NCBI GenBank assembly: GCA_030704615.1 | Contig: CM060732.1 | Span: 51,503,053-51,567,052 of the forward strand | Source: Takakia lepidozioides | Taxonomy: Eukaryota; Streptophyta; Takakiopsida; Takakiales; Takakiaceae | Direction: 5' to 3' | Length of the DNA stretch: 64,000 bases | Shown here: piece by piece, positions 44,330-54,360 of the stretch | Numbering within the stretch: the first letter of the stretch is position 1 | Layout: the number at the start of each line of letters is the position of its first letter | Program-made: the position numbers and the translations under genes | Notes under the pieces: generated by a model | The model's input: only the letters and a program-made list of their open reading frames with translations | Told to the model about the DNA's origin: nothing | Databases searched by the model: none

Positions 44330-45145
44330 ATGCCGAAGGGGAGGAAGCAGATGCGTCTACAGGAGGAGATTGCCATCTCCGAGCAGCAGGCCACTCAGGC
44401 AACCCAGCCACCAGTGAGAGCTCCATGCGATCGGGCTGCGCGCAGCTGATCGAGCACCGAACCCCCCATTTTGCTTCTGTAATTCTTAGACTGAATGCTA
44501 GGAGACTTGAATGCAGAACATGTTTGCATGCCTAACAGGAAAGGTGGACGTGCTGGAGGGATCGCAGGAATCCGAAGAGCCGCAGGAAGAGTCCGAGGAG
44601 CTAGCTGCAGCACGTACACCACCCGATCCCCGAGCGCGGGTATTCCTGCCGGGCCTAGCCCTGTGCGATTCAAAGACGCGTCTTCGAAGGGCAAGTTCAA
44701 AGCCCAGAGATCGACTCGCGTTCTTCGGTCATGGAGAATCGCCAGCAGGGGTCGGGCCCTTCTCCAGCAAAGTCGAAGAAGAAGCAGCCCGTCCCTCTAC
44801 TGGCTTCTGAACCGGCTCAGGCCGATTCACCCCCCCCCCAACGCGAATGAAGCAGCAGGGTAGAAAAGACAGATTCAATTGCAGCAGACACCTTCACCTG
44901 CAAGGATGAGGAAGCAGAAGGCAATCAGGGCGACGGGAACAATCTCCCGCAAAACCGCTTCCACGAGCTGAAGCTCAGTTCCTGGAGGATTTCCCGCCTG
45001 CAGATGTTGGGGCCGACTCTGCTGCAGCGAAGGCAATGGGATCGACCGTTGATCTCGATTTGGTACCGGAGGAGGGTGCTGCCGCTGAACGTTCGCAGCA
45101 GACCTCACCACCGATGAGCAAGCAGGCCCGGAGGAGGCCTCTGCA
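44330..45145 (+). other. Possible 5' exons of the ParB-like gene
   Basis: Coding-like pieces in different frames precede the confident exon: an ATG at 44330 (MPKGRKQMRLQEEIAISEQQ), another at 44731 (MENRQQGSGPSPAKSKKKQP) and one at 45036 (MGSTVDLDLVPEEGAAAERS). Their Ser/Pro/Lys and Glu/Ala composition suits a low-complexity N-terminus. Introns joining them could not be fixed, so the true start of the gene is uncertain. Confidence 0.35.
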
Positions 45146-47643
45146 ATGGCAGAATTGCCCGCAGACAGGCCCCAGAGTGCAGCTCCAGTTGAGGATGCTC
45201 CAGCTGCTCAGCCACTACCGGCACCTACAGACATGTCTCCGGAGGATTTCAAAAGTGCAGCGGATAAAATGTTGGAGGAGACACACAGTAGCATTGGCAG
45301 AGTTCTGGGCAGCAGGGTATTCCAGCGGACTCTTCGAATCCCACTCTGTCGCATGGTCTCCCTTCCCATCGTCAGGCAGGCCCTTCCCGGAGATGTGGAT
45401 AAGCTCAAGTTCGCATTTCGAGAAGGGTACCGTCTGGGATCGGCAGCGTTTTACGTTTCCATTGAGAATGAGGACGGCGAAACTCGTGGACCCACTGCCG
45501 ATGAATTGTCAACGTGGGATACCCACTGGCACACTCGCAACGACGAATTCGAGGCGACGCTGAAGGGTGATCCAGACTTCGGCCATATGTCGGGTAAAAT
45601 GTTCTTTGTGTGGGACGGGAATCACCGACTTCTCGCCTGGTGGGAGTACATCAAGCAGAACCATGCCAAGCACATTGGCTGGCATTACATGGTGGAGTGT
45701 GTCATCCTCAAGGTGAAGGCGGCAGACTCCTCCCTGCTCAAGAATGCCATGGCGGACCTCAACTCGTAAGATACTCATACCCTCCCTAGCACGTTCGAAA
45801 TGCGGTGCCGCATTTCGGTTTCCATTCTGGTTTGTTTCCGTGCTTCCGTGTACTGAACTGGAGAGTGTGCCTTGCAGGGTCACTGAGAATGCGTACGTGC
45901 ATACCCACATGGCACATATGCTGTACAGGGTGAGGAAAACTGGTCTCACTGATCCGCAGATGTTTGCGGAAATGCTGGAGCCCGAGCTCATTCAGAAAGC
46001 CGTTGCAAAAACAGACCGGACATGGTATCGTCTCACTATGGATGGAATGGTGGAGGTGATATACGAAGTAAGTCGTCTCCAATTTCCCTCTGCTCATCCT
46101 TCCCCAATTTTCAGTAATGTTTCCACATGAATCGAATGTAACGCTTCTGCATGTTTTTGTTGGCAGTCAAACATCAAGCTGGATTTGGCCCATGCCAAAC
46201 GCTTCTTCATGGAAAGTGAGGGGCAGGTCAAAACGTTGCAGTCATTGACTGAGCACTTGAAGGAAGCCGGTGTCAAGTCCAGAACCAAATACAAGTCAAA
46301 GCTTGTGAAGCTGGTGGCAATTGCAGATCCGGCACTTGGAAAGGACTTCATCCCCGAGATTGCAAAACACTATTCTCGGGCCATGCAGCCGACCATGCAA
46401 TTGGAGAAACTGCATCACCTCTCAACGGCATGTGTGGAGGCGAAAGAGAAGGTGAGGTTTCAATGCACTGAAGTTCCTTCCTAGCAATAGCCACTCTCTT
46501 CCAGCTCCTGACATTGGATCGGAAATGGCAGACACGGTGGCTGTCGATCTGGAATGCATCCGAGAGCATAAGGACAATGTGGTCTTTTCCACTCGAAGTT
46601 TCCGACCCTGCAGTGGATGTGTGGCTCAACCGTATGACTTGGTGGTTCCAGGTAATTCAAGGTACTTCCCCAGATTTGCTTTTCTGACATGAATTCCCTG
46701 AACTGCTACGTGACAATGCATTTGGGAATCGCAGGTAATGTCGAATGCGAAGGAGCAAGTCGTAATGCACACAAATTCGTTCGGCTTGTACGTCAAATGG
46801 GATGGAACACAGACATTGGAAGACTACGTGACACGTTTCAGATGTGCGTACAAGGACAACCTTTTCGCCAGAGAGCTACAGACAGCAAGAAGAGCGTGGA
46901 GTTTACACATCAGGAGGGAGCGGGAAAGCTGCAATGCGAATTGTTTACAGGTGAAGCACAGCTGCCCTTGTATGCGAAGCCTGGTTACGAGGTTTGTCTC
47001 GGAAATGCGGCACCGCATTCGCATTTTATGTTTTCGGTGGCACTCTGCCAGTAGGTTGGTCTCAACTTTTGCTCACGCATGCTGACTGCCTTGCAGGTAT
47101 ATGAAATACGTGCTCCTTCAGACAGGGGCCCTGGCTCAAGAGCCCCCGTTCTTCATGGCTTGGACCGTGGCGGGCCCAAGCTGTGTCTACACACCCGAGA
47201 TGCAGAAACAATGGCATCCCGCGCATCTCGTTGGATGCCCGTGGTACCTGGACATGTCTGGCGGTATTGTTGACGAGTCTGAGAAAGATCTGCACGCCTT
47301 GGCAGAAGAGAAGAGAAAGGAAAGATGTGTCCCTGCTGGGCCAAAGTCGGCAAAGGAATCTGCTGCTCTGGAAGAATCCAGAAAGGCAGCTGAGATGGCA
47401 CAAAAGACGGTGGATGCAGCTGTGCAGGCCAAACAGAAGGGGTCGAAGAAGAGGACTCGCCAACAAGGAGCAGCTGTTGTGACACCCGCCAAAACGAAGA
47501 AGCAGAAACAGCTGTTCAGGAAGAGGGTGAGGAAGAGGACTCCGATGGAGACTTTGCAAATTGTAAACAGTGGGCCAATTCCGACAGTTATTCAACACAA
47601 TGAAACACAATCATACAGAAGTGAGGTACGATGGGTTTATTGA
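45146..47643 (+). CDS. Six-exon gene with a ParB/sulfiredoxin-like DGNHR motif
   Basis: Exons 45146-45765, 45878-46067, 46167-46451, 46505-46651, 46735-46991 and 47097-47643 join in frame through GT..AG introns of 112, 99, 53, 83 and 105 bp, giving at least 681 residues with no internal stop. The first ATG is provisional; the frame is open from 45089. Residues 65-205 resemble the ParB/sulfiredoxin fold: LCRMVSLPIVRQ, then FFVWDGNHRLLAWWEYI (D157-R161), then a helix leading to SVTENAYVHTH, comparable to the EN box of ParB proteins. ParB-fold proteins bind nucleotides and some cut or bind DNA; activity here is unknown. The C-terminus is rich in Lys, Arg and Ala (KGSKKRTRQQ, RKRVRKRT) and looks like a nuclear targeting signal. 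It lies inside the MULE, divergent from the transposase and convergent with the next ORF. Two introns contain the array palindrome. Confidence 0.62.
45796..45817. repeat. Array-type palindrome inside intron 1 of the ParB-like gene
   Basis: A 22-bp near-palindrome around AAATGCGGTGCCGCATTT, the same core as the 42-44 kb array. Confidence 0.85.
47001..47020. repeat. Array-type palindrome inside intron 5 of the ParB-like gene
   Basis: GGAAATGCGGCACCGCATTC lies ten bases after the donor site at 46992. It is followed by GCATTTTATG, similar to the flank of the unit at 43896. Confidence 0.8.
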
Positions 47644-47645
47644 TC
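47636..47645 (-). terminator. Poly(A) signal of the minus-strand paralog
   Basis: The minus strand reads GATCAATAAA about 65 nt after the stop at 47711. It overlaps the TGA stop of the convergent ParB-like gene (47641-47643). The same ten bases follow the plus-strand paralog. Confidence 0.6.
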
Positions 47646-47710
47646 GGACACGATGTCTCACATTTACCAACTGCAGACAAAACTAAGGCCTTCCTCCTTC
47701 TACATGGGCT

Positions 47711-48390
47711 TCACCAAGTCGACGGAACTTCGATTCCCCTTAAAACAAGCTCATCACTGCTACGGCACCTCGAGGTAAACTGCAATTCGGTCGTTCTGCT
47801 GCCCTTGCTGGAGCCGACGACAATGTCATGTCCATCAATGATACCACCATCATACATTGACAAGGTCATTGTGGGCCTCATGTGCCCGTGCGATTCGTCT
47901 TCGCAACGCAGCCGAATGTCTCCATACACTGGAAGAGCGGAGTGATCTGCACGTATATAGTTTTCCCCGGTGCCGTCCTCCCTGGTCCACTGGCAGCAGT
48001 TCCAGCGCCAAAGCGAGGCCGTGCGTGATCTGTCCGGCATCCCTTTCCAGCTTGGTATATCGAGGTCAACAATTTTCAGGACCCACGGACCGCATTGACC
48101 CTCGCCCTCACCTCGCTCAAAGCGGTAATAGCCCTCCAGATACTCCATTGCGCAAAGACTCTTGCTTGATTCCAGCAGCGTCTGTGAAAACAGAGAGCCA
48201 GACAATGATGTCTCCTGATTCTGGTTTGAACATAGCATAATCGTGGCCATGATAAGGGCAGTCGGCTGGATTTCGGCGGCACGACATCCTTGAAAAAGAG
48301 TAGCGGAGTACGCTCAATGACAGCAGCTCCCGGATGGAGGAGGAGGACTGGCTGGAAAAAGTTCAAGCTAACGCTGCAATTCCTCACAAA
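47711..48390 (-). CDS. Paralog 1 of a divergent ORF pair, unknown function
   Basis: The N-terminal part (about 48350 to 48205) reads SVLRYSFSRMSCRRNPADCP, YHGHDYAMF and SGDIIVW. The C-terminal part, one base later in frame, reads AMEYLEGYYRFERGEG, GPWVLKIVDLDIPSW, WRWNCCQWTREDG, YGDIRL, MYDGGIIDGHDIVVG and ELVLRGIEVPSTW, then a stop at 47711. Both halves match paralog 2 at 48641-49388 at the protein level, with mostly third-position changes in the best-conserved parts. No start ATG is obvious upstream of SVLRYS, so an upstream exon or frame change may exist. The frame change between halves occurs at the same place in both paralogs. The fold resembles nothing I can name. Confidence 0.5.
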
Positions 48391-48399
48391 CACTCCAGG

Positions 48400-48640
48400 G
48401 CACATTTAAATTTCCCCCTACAGGATCCTGGACCGATGAAGATTGGCTGCTGCATGAATGTAGCCGTTTCAGTTTCCTACCCTGCCATGCAAACTATGGG
48501 CAGTCACTGCCAGGTGGGCCGATAGCCACTGGACACGACGAAGTCCATCCCCTCTTCGATGTAAATGCGGCGCGAATTTCCATCCGGGGGATGGACTTCG
48601 TGGCAGATCTCAAACTATAACTTGTTGATGAGAAAGATGT
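48400..48640. other. Spacer between the divergent paralogs
   Basis: About 240 bp separate the heads of the two ORFs and may hold a shared promoter. A degenerate array-type palindrome (AAATGCGGCGCGAATTT) lies at 48563-48579. No TATA box is assigned. Confidence 0.4.
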
Positions 48641-49388
48641 ATGGGTTCATCCACCGCTGGCGTGATGAACACGTCCACCTCCGTCGGTGGGTACGTGGAC
48701 CCAGATGCTCCATTATTGGAGGCCGGACTGCTCTTCCGCTTCGCATCATTTCCAAAATCTAAGGGCTTCGTAGCTGTCCGCAAGGTCATCGGCATCCAAG
48801 TCGTCCTCAGGTCCTCCTTTGCAAGGATGCCGTGCTTCCGGAACCGGGACGACTGCCCATTTGGAGGCATCGATTATGCAATGTATTCGGCCACATCGGG
48901 AGACATTGTTATCTGGTACACAGATTACAGAAGATACTGGTTCGATTGTGGAAACATTGGTGGCTTTTGAGTATATCGTAGGCCACTACGCCTTCGAGCG
49001 GGGTGACGATCTTGGTCTGAGGAGTCCGTGGCTCCTGCGCATCCTCGATTCCGATTTTCCCAGCTACGACGGTCACCCATGCAGAAGAAGGCGCACTGCT
49101 ATGCTGTTGCGGTGGAACTGCTGCCACTGGACGTGGGTGGACTCCATCGGAGAGACCTATTCTCCTGAAGGAGTGCGCTCCTCTTCTCCATTGTATGGGG
49201 ACATTCGCATTGGTGTGGACGACGAAAACGTGAAGATTTCCATATTCGATGGTGGTATGATTGAAGGGCAGGACATTGTGGTGAACATCACTAGGGGCGG
49301 TACAACGGCTGCAATCGACTTTACATGGAGGAGCCCCATGACTCATGAGCTAGTTCTGAGAGCAGTCGAAGTCCCATTGACAACGTGA
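48641..49388 (+). CDS. Paralog 2 of a divergent ORF pair, unknown function
   Basis: It starts with ATG at 48641 (MGSSTAGVMNTSTSVGGYVD) and reads FRFASFPKSKGFVAVRKVIG, then VVLRSSFARMPCFRNRDDCP and SGDIVIW to about 48916. Conservation then continues one base later in frame: AFEYIVGHYAFERGDD, SPWLLRILDSDFPSYDG, LLRWNCCHWTWVDSIGE, YGDIRIG, IFDGGMIEGQDIVVN and ELVLRAVEVPLTT, stopping at 49388. Conserved traits with paralog 1 are Trp/Cys-rich WNCCxWT, the YGDIR box and the DGGxIxGxDIVV box. There is no membrane segment or signal peptide. It may be a captured or MULE-specific cargo gene; function unknown. Confidence 0.55.
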
Positions 49389-49769
49389 CTTGTATTCAGT
49401 AGGCACAGGGCTAAGATTTGATGGCACAATCAGCACAGTAGACGTGCTTCAAATGCAATTCATGTGGATCAATAAAAACCTCATTGTGCCCTCTTTTTAT
49501 TCTATTCTGTGTCCATCGTTCCCAAAATGCGTCATTGCTCATTTCGTTTGGGATTGGGAGTGTGGGTGGATTTTGCAAATGGCTGGTAGGCTGAAATGGG
49601 CCCCCATTGTACAGAGCAGTACCACCCTACCATTCGCGAAACATTGCCTTTCAATATATAATTCTAAATAACATTGCCGAACCTCCTTCATCGGGAGGTC
49701 CTTCTCCCCCTATGACCGTGGCACCCTAAACCCTATTCCCGCGGACACTCATTTCCGGAAAATAGTGCT
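49389..49769. other. 3' region of paralog 2 and right subterminal MULE sequence
   Basis: Apart from the poly(A) signal at 49467-49476, no gene is seen. Sequence near 49660 is AT-rich (CAATATATAATTC). Confidence 0.5.
49467..49476 (+). terminator. Poly(A) signal of the plus-strand paralog
   Basis: GATCAATAAA lies about 80 nt after the stop at 49388, the same decamer found after paralog 1. Confidence 0.65.
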
Positions 49770-49849
49770 GCTCATGTTTTTTTCCACACTTACGACTCTG
49801 CTCATGGCTCATGCCGCCCATGGCTCATGGCTCATGAAATAGCAGCCCC
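49770..49849 (-). repeat. Right terminal inverted repeat with CATGAGCC tandem units
   Basis: Read inward on the minus strand: GGGGCTGCTATTTCATGAGC, then CATGAGCC-type units to about 49795, and a further ATGAGCAGC near 49774. It mirrors the left end over the shared CTATTTCATGAGC. Confidence 0.75.
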
Positions 49850-49859
49850 CATCCGTCAC
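49850..49859. repeat. Right copy of the 10-bp MULE target-site duplication
   Basis: CATCCGTCAC, identical to 27709-27718. Confidence 0.88.
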
Positions 49860-51477
49860 AGGTGCTGCAGTGTCTTGATATTCTCCCCCTGGTACCTCCG
49901 TCACAGGTGTGGTTATTACATGCACAACAGGGTTTCCCCTTGACAATCACTGCACCTCTGGAATCACTGTTTCCTTTACCAAGCCAAAATTTTCATAGAG
50001 AAGGTCACCCTTCTCAATTTCGGCCACGACCTGCTCTGCAGTGGGAATGTCTAATCTTTCTCTTCTGAGCAATTGGGGTTGATGTCACAACATATACTAA
50101 CTGTGGAACCTCTAAAACAACAGAGTCAATTGGTTGTGGTGGCTGTGACATCGAAGTGACTTCCTCCTCCCTCTCTGAAGGTCCTGCTTCCAATAATAGC
50201 AGCTCTCCGTGCTGTTGTGCCCCTTCCTGCACAAGAGCTTGGGAAACATTATCATGCGGTTTTCGTGAAGCCAGTGGATCCGCCACTACAGTCTTTCCCC
50301 GCCTCTGTCTCTTAGACTAGGGTTGCACTGCCAGTCCACCCTCACTGTGTGAAGAGCCTTGCTCTTCCATTGCAGTGGTTTCTGCCTCAAACACTCCCAT
50401 CTCCTTTATTTCCCGAGCATCAAGTATGCAAGAATCAAGAATTATTTGAGCAATGATTGGACCCGACACAATGATCGGAGACTTTGCAGCAATGCCTTGT
50501 AACCTCTTCATCTCGTCCACCAATCCGTTGTACATTAGCTCCGCCCAAGTGACATCCTCTCCCCTCAAGGCTTTCAGGATCTCCTCTGTGAAGGACCTGC
50601 TCAAATACTGTTGGTTCTGTTTCATGGCAAACAGAACGTTCAAGATTTGGCCAACCTCCCTAAGCCCTGGGTACTCGGCTTTGGTACAAGCAAAACCTTG
50701 AGTTTTAAAGAAACTCCCTTCTTGGAACAAATTCCCTATCTGCAATCTTGCCCTGTGCTCATCCACCTCCACATGTCCTGATGGCAAATCAAACAGTTGC
50801 TGCAGGTACTGGGGAGTAATTTCTATATCTACTCCCCTCACCTGAGTAACTCCTGTCCGAGGCTCAAAGTTTTGAAGAAATTGTATCATGAACTGCCGAT
50901 GATGCAAGGACCAGTCCTTGCGTAGCAATCCCTCCAATCGCAGCTCCTTCAGTAGCTGCACCTCCTGTGGTGCAGCGATCGTTTGCTTCTGTAAGATTGT
51001 GGTGCTTTTCACCCTGATATCTTCCATTTCTCTCGCTCTCTTCATTCTGGACAAACAGACAGGTTTTGGTTGCAACAACTGAAGAAACGCCTGCAGGGCA
51101 CAAAGCATAAAAGTATGGTTGGCGCAGAATGAAGTGGGTAAGTGTTTGTAAGCCTGCGGGGCTTGCAAGTAGCGATTTAGAAAAAATGTACTCTCCGTTC
51201 GTCTGTCCTTGTGCCACTGCGTAAGTAGTAAGGCGAGCGTGTAATTTATTATTTCCGCCATAGCTTCAAAGCTATAGCTTTGATTGTCTCTCCTGACGAG
51301 ACGCCCGTTACTTGGAACGACGCCGACTGTTGCTCTCAGAATCCTTCCAATTTCTTGATTTCGCTTATTGGAAAATACCTTCTGCAGGTAATTCTGGCTC
51401 ATGATTGGTTGTTGGCTGTGTGATTTTGTTTTGTGATTTAATTTCCTTCCATGGATTTTCCACTCTGGACTGTCCAC
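49860..51477 (-). pseudogene. Extra coiled-coil ORF of element E, N-terminal third
   Basis: The frame from 51477 to 50317 (386 codons) contains the conserved first globular region: ALLLTQWHKDRRTESTF, CANHTFMLCALQAFLQL, LEGLLRKDWSLHHRQFM, FEPRTGVTQVRGVDIEI and SPIIVSGPIIAQIIL. It stays open here where B is broken at 16314, so it is the better copy of this domain. A stop at 50317 and frame changes near 50290 and 50010 follow. The gene continues beyond the MULE at 27708. Confidence 0.82.
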
Positions 51478-51774
51478 TAGGATAGCACATGTGACATGGA
51501 TTTCGCTTTTCGGTACTTTTAAAGGGTTCCGTTACCCTTTCCCTGTATGCATTAATGGGCCCATAATAAGTTAATGTGCCGGGTAGGTACTTTGATGGCC
51601 AATTTTGTCTTCTTCCTTGATGACACTCGCTTTTGCAATCCATGTCCAGCTGTGTGTCTCGCCCTGGCGTCCACGTGTCTATTTTTAAACGTGCCTCCGT
51701 CCACTTTTCCGCCGGCCACTCTCCGGATGTTAACTCACATCCACCTGTCACTGATCCTATGGATTGTGTAACCC

Positions 51775-52005
51775 CAGTAGGCTGTGTTGAGCTGTGACAG
51801 GCTGTGTCATACTGTGGTACGTTGTGATAGGCTGTGTCGCACTGTGCTAAGCTGTGATTGGCTGTGACACGCTGTGGTAGGTTGTGATAGGCTGTGTGAC
51901 ACTGTGATGGGCTGTGATAGGCTGTGTCGCGCTGTGATGGGCTGTGATAGGCTGTGCCGCGCCGTGTTGGGCTGTGATAGGCTGTGTCACGCTTGTACTG
52001 CCCGC
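51775..52005 (-). repeat. Minisatellite at the end of pol, element E
   Basis: Inverted units with core ATCACAGCCTATCACAGC, seen on the plus strand as GGCTGTGATAGGCTGTG. There are fewer and more degenerate units than in B. Confidence 0.85.
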
Positions 52006-52354
52006 CCTGGTCATATACGCTCGGCCTAGCGACAAGTGCTCCATACTCCGTTGGTATCACTGGCGCAGCCGTGACTGCTTCTGCGTTTCAACATTCAAAT
52101 CATGCTACAATGGTTTGTCATGGATACCACTGTACCCCTTCAACTTATTGGCATTGACTCTTCCCAGCATCTCTTTGTTAATGGTTTGTAACATGGCGGT
52201 GTTGTTATCATACATTTCTGTATGACATAAAGGTCCTTCCATGGTGATTTAAGCTTAGAAGCTTTAATCTTTCCCTTCTTCTACAACCAGAGAACCAAAT
52301 CTCCCATCTTAAAAGTCTTTAACTTGCCTTCATCAAAACTGTTCCTTTCTTTCT

Positions 52355-53496
52355 TCATCTGATTCTGGTCATGTTATCAGCTGCATCAGCACGTACTTCT
52401 TCCACATGATATAATTCATGTTTCCTGACCTTAATTGAATCTTGCAATTCCATTCTCTTTCCCATTCCGTTCTCTTGGTAGGTAACGGGAATTCCACTGG
52501 AGTAAAGCTTCCATACCATAAATCTAATTGGAATGGTGTATAACTTAGTGGTGACTTTATATGAAGTCTTGTATGACCACAAAGCTGTCAGCAGCTTTGT
52601 ATCCCAATCCGTTCTGTTTGCATTGACTATCTTAGCCAAGATAGTACATAGTATTTTGTTGGTAGCCTCTACCTGCCCATTACCTTGTGGGTAATACGTT
52701 GTACTCTTCTTATGCACAATCATGAACTCTTTTAGTCAATAGTTCAATGGGTCTCATTAATGAAGTGACTTCCCTGATCACTGATAAATTCCAAGGGATA
52801 GCCAAATCGTGTAAGTATGTTCTCATACAGGAACCTTGCTATGGACTTGGCTGTGTTGTCCCTCAAAGCTTTAGCTTCCACCCACTTCGTAGTATAATCA
52901 GTTGCTGTAATTATGTACCTGTTTTGTGTATTCTTGGCTGGTGGGTTAATCAGTCCAACAAAGTCTAGTCCCCATTTCTGGAATGGTTCAGTAGGCATTG
53001 TAGGATGCAAACCCATCTTCCCAGATCTCTGCAAAGGTCCTAGCCTCTGACATTCATCACAACTCTGACAATACTTGTGTACATCTTTGAACAAAGTAGG
53101 CCACCAGTAACCTGCAAGTAGTATCTTCCTACTGGTAGTCTCTTCTCCAAAATGACCTCCAGCCACTCCTTTATGAACATCCTCCAAAATTTTATTTACT
53201 TCATGGTGGTACAAGCATCGTTTAAGTACTCCATCAGGTCCTAGCTTATACATTCTGCCTCCTACCATAGTATAAGGTAAAGCCTTGATAGCGATTCTCT
53301 TCCTCTGCTCCTTACCATAACTAGATGGGCACTGACCATGAGTAAGGTAGTATCTGATTGGCCACTGCCAATCTAACCATTCATCTGCACTTCCTTGCAC
53401 CTCCATTACAAATAAACTCGCATCAGGTAACTGATCGTCTACTCCTGTGGCGGCCTCTCCTGTTGTTAGTCGTGACAAATGATAATGTAAGTTCCT
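52355..53496 (-). pseudogene. pol: Integrase of element E with RNase H deleted
   Basis: From right to left: the end of RNase H (HLSRLTTGEAATGVDDQ), the HHCC zinc domain (HHEVNKILEDVHKG to CQSCDECQR), and the core with GLDFVG and ISDQGSHF, up to a frame change near 52740; then the NGQVEATN Glu motif and C-terminal domain. Most of RNase H is missing at 53496, where FEELT joins directly to HLSRL. Confidence 0.85.
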
Positions 53497-54360
53497 CAAA
53501 AACCTCCTGAGATCTGTCAGCATAAGATTGAATTGCAACCAGGGTCAGTACCAATCAAACACGCAAGGTACAGAATGAATCCCAACTATGCACAGAAGGT
53601 TGGAGAAGAGATCAAGAAGTTGGCTGAGGCTAAGTTTATATACCCAATAGAGTATACAACTTGGTTGTCACCCATTGTGATAGTTCCCAAAAAGAATGGT
53701 AAACTAAGAGTTTGTGTGAACTATAAGAAGTTGAATGCTTGCACGAAGAAAGATCCATTTCCCTTGCCATTCACAGAAGCAGTATTGGACACTGTGGCAG
53801 GCTATGAGATGTACTCATTCATGGATGGTTTCAGTGGTTATAATCAAGTGCAAGTGGCAGAAAAAGACCAGGGAAAGAAAGCTTTCATCACAGACTGGGG
53901 TGCTTATGCAAAGTCATGCCTTTTTGACTTTGTAATGCACCAGCAACCTTTCAGAGAGTGATAAAGTGAATCTTTCATGAGTATCTGGATGATTTCATGC
54001 AGGTGTTCTGGATGATTTCAGTGTGTACAGCTCTAAGAATGAGCACTTGCATAAATTGGAGTTATGTTTGGCCAGATGCAGAATGAGAGGTCTGGGCCTG
54101 AATCCAGAGAAGTGTACTTTCTGTGTGAACTCAGGGGTGCTTCTGGGACACATTGTGTGTAAGAGGGGACTTCTTGTGGATCCCAGGAAGATAGAGGCCA
54201 TTAAAGCCTCACCACCACCAGTAAATGTTAAGAATATAAGGAGATTCCTTGGACAAACCAGTTATTACAGAAGATTTGTCAAAAGGTATGCACAAATAGC
54301 AGCACCATTGAGCAAGCTTCTGAAGAAAGATGCAGTGTTTGCATGGACAGCTGAATGTCG
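53497..54360 (+). pseudogene. pol: Reverse-transcriptase block of element E, inverted in place
   Basis: This segment lies on the plus strand while everything around it in E is on the minus strand. It covers RT from the Ile-Pro-Pro-Glu position (ARYRMNPNYAQKVGEEIKK, CVNYKKLNACTKKDPFP, MDGFSGYNQV) to KKDAVFAWTAEC. Frame changes near 53910 and 53960-54010 remove the normal reading of the catalytic Asp-Asp region. The left and right edges fall where the normal order would require the same segment reversed. Confidence 0.85.

Larger units (their letters stand above)
27719..49849. mobile_element. Giant Mutator-like DNA transposon (MULE) carrying extra genes
   Basis: This 22.1 kb insertion (about 12.5 kb after subtracting nested element G and its 5-bp duplication) lies in element E. 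The ends are inverted: on the left GAGGTTTACTATTTCATGAGC and on the right, reversed, GGGGCTGCTATTTCATGAGC, sharing CTATTTCATGAGC. Both continue into tandem CATGAGCC units. A 10-bp duplication flanks it. Inside are a decayed transposase of the MULE type with a SWIM domain (minus strand), a phased palindrome array, a six-exon ParB-like gene (plus strand), and a divergent pair of paralogous ORFs. The transposase is broken, so any mobility now would need help from another copy. Confidence 0.85.

Noticed and set aside
27719-49849. TA target duplication with TTTCATGAGC ends (Tc1/mariner or PIF-like)
   Set aside because: TA at both borders is also explained by the shared CTATTTCATGAGC; the 10-bp CATCCGTCAC duplication further out is longer and restores the host ORF order.
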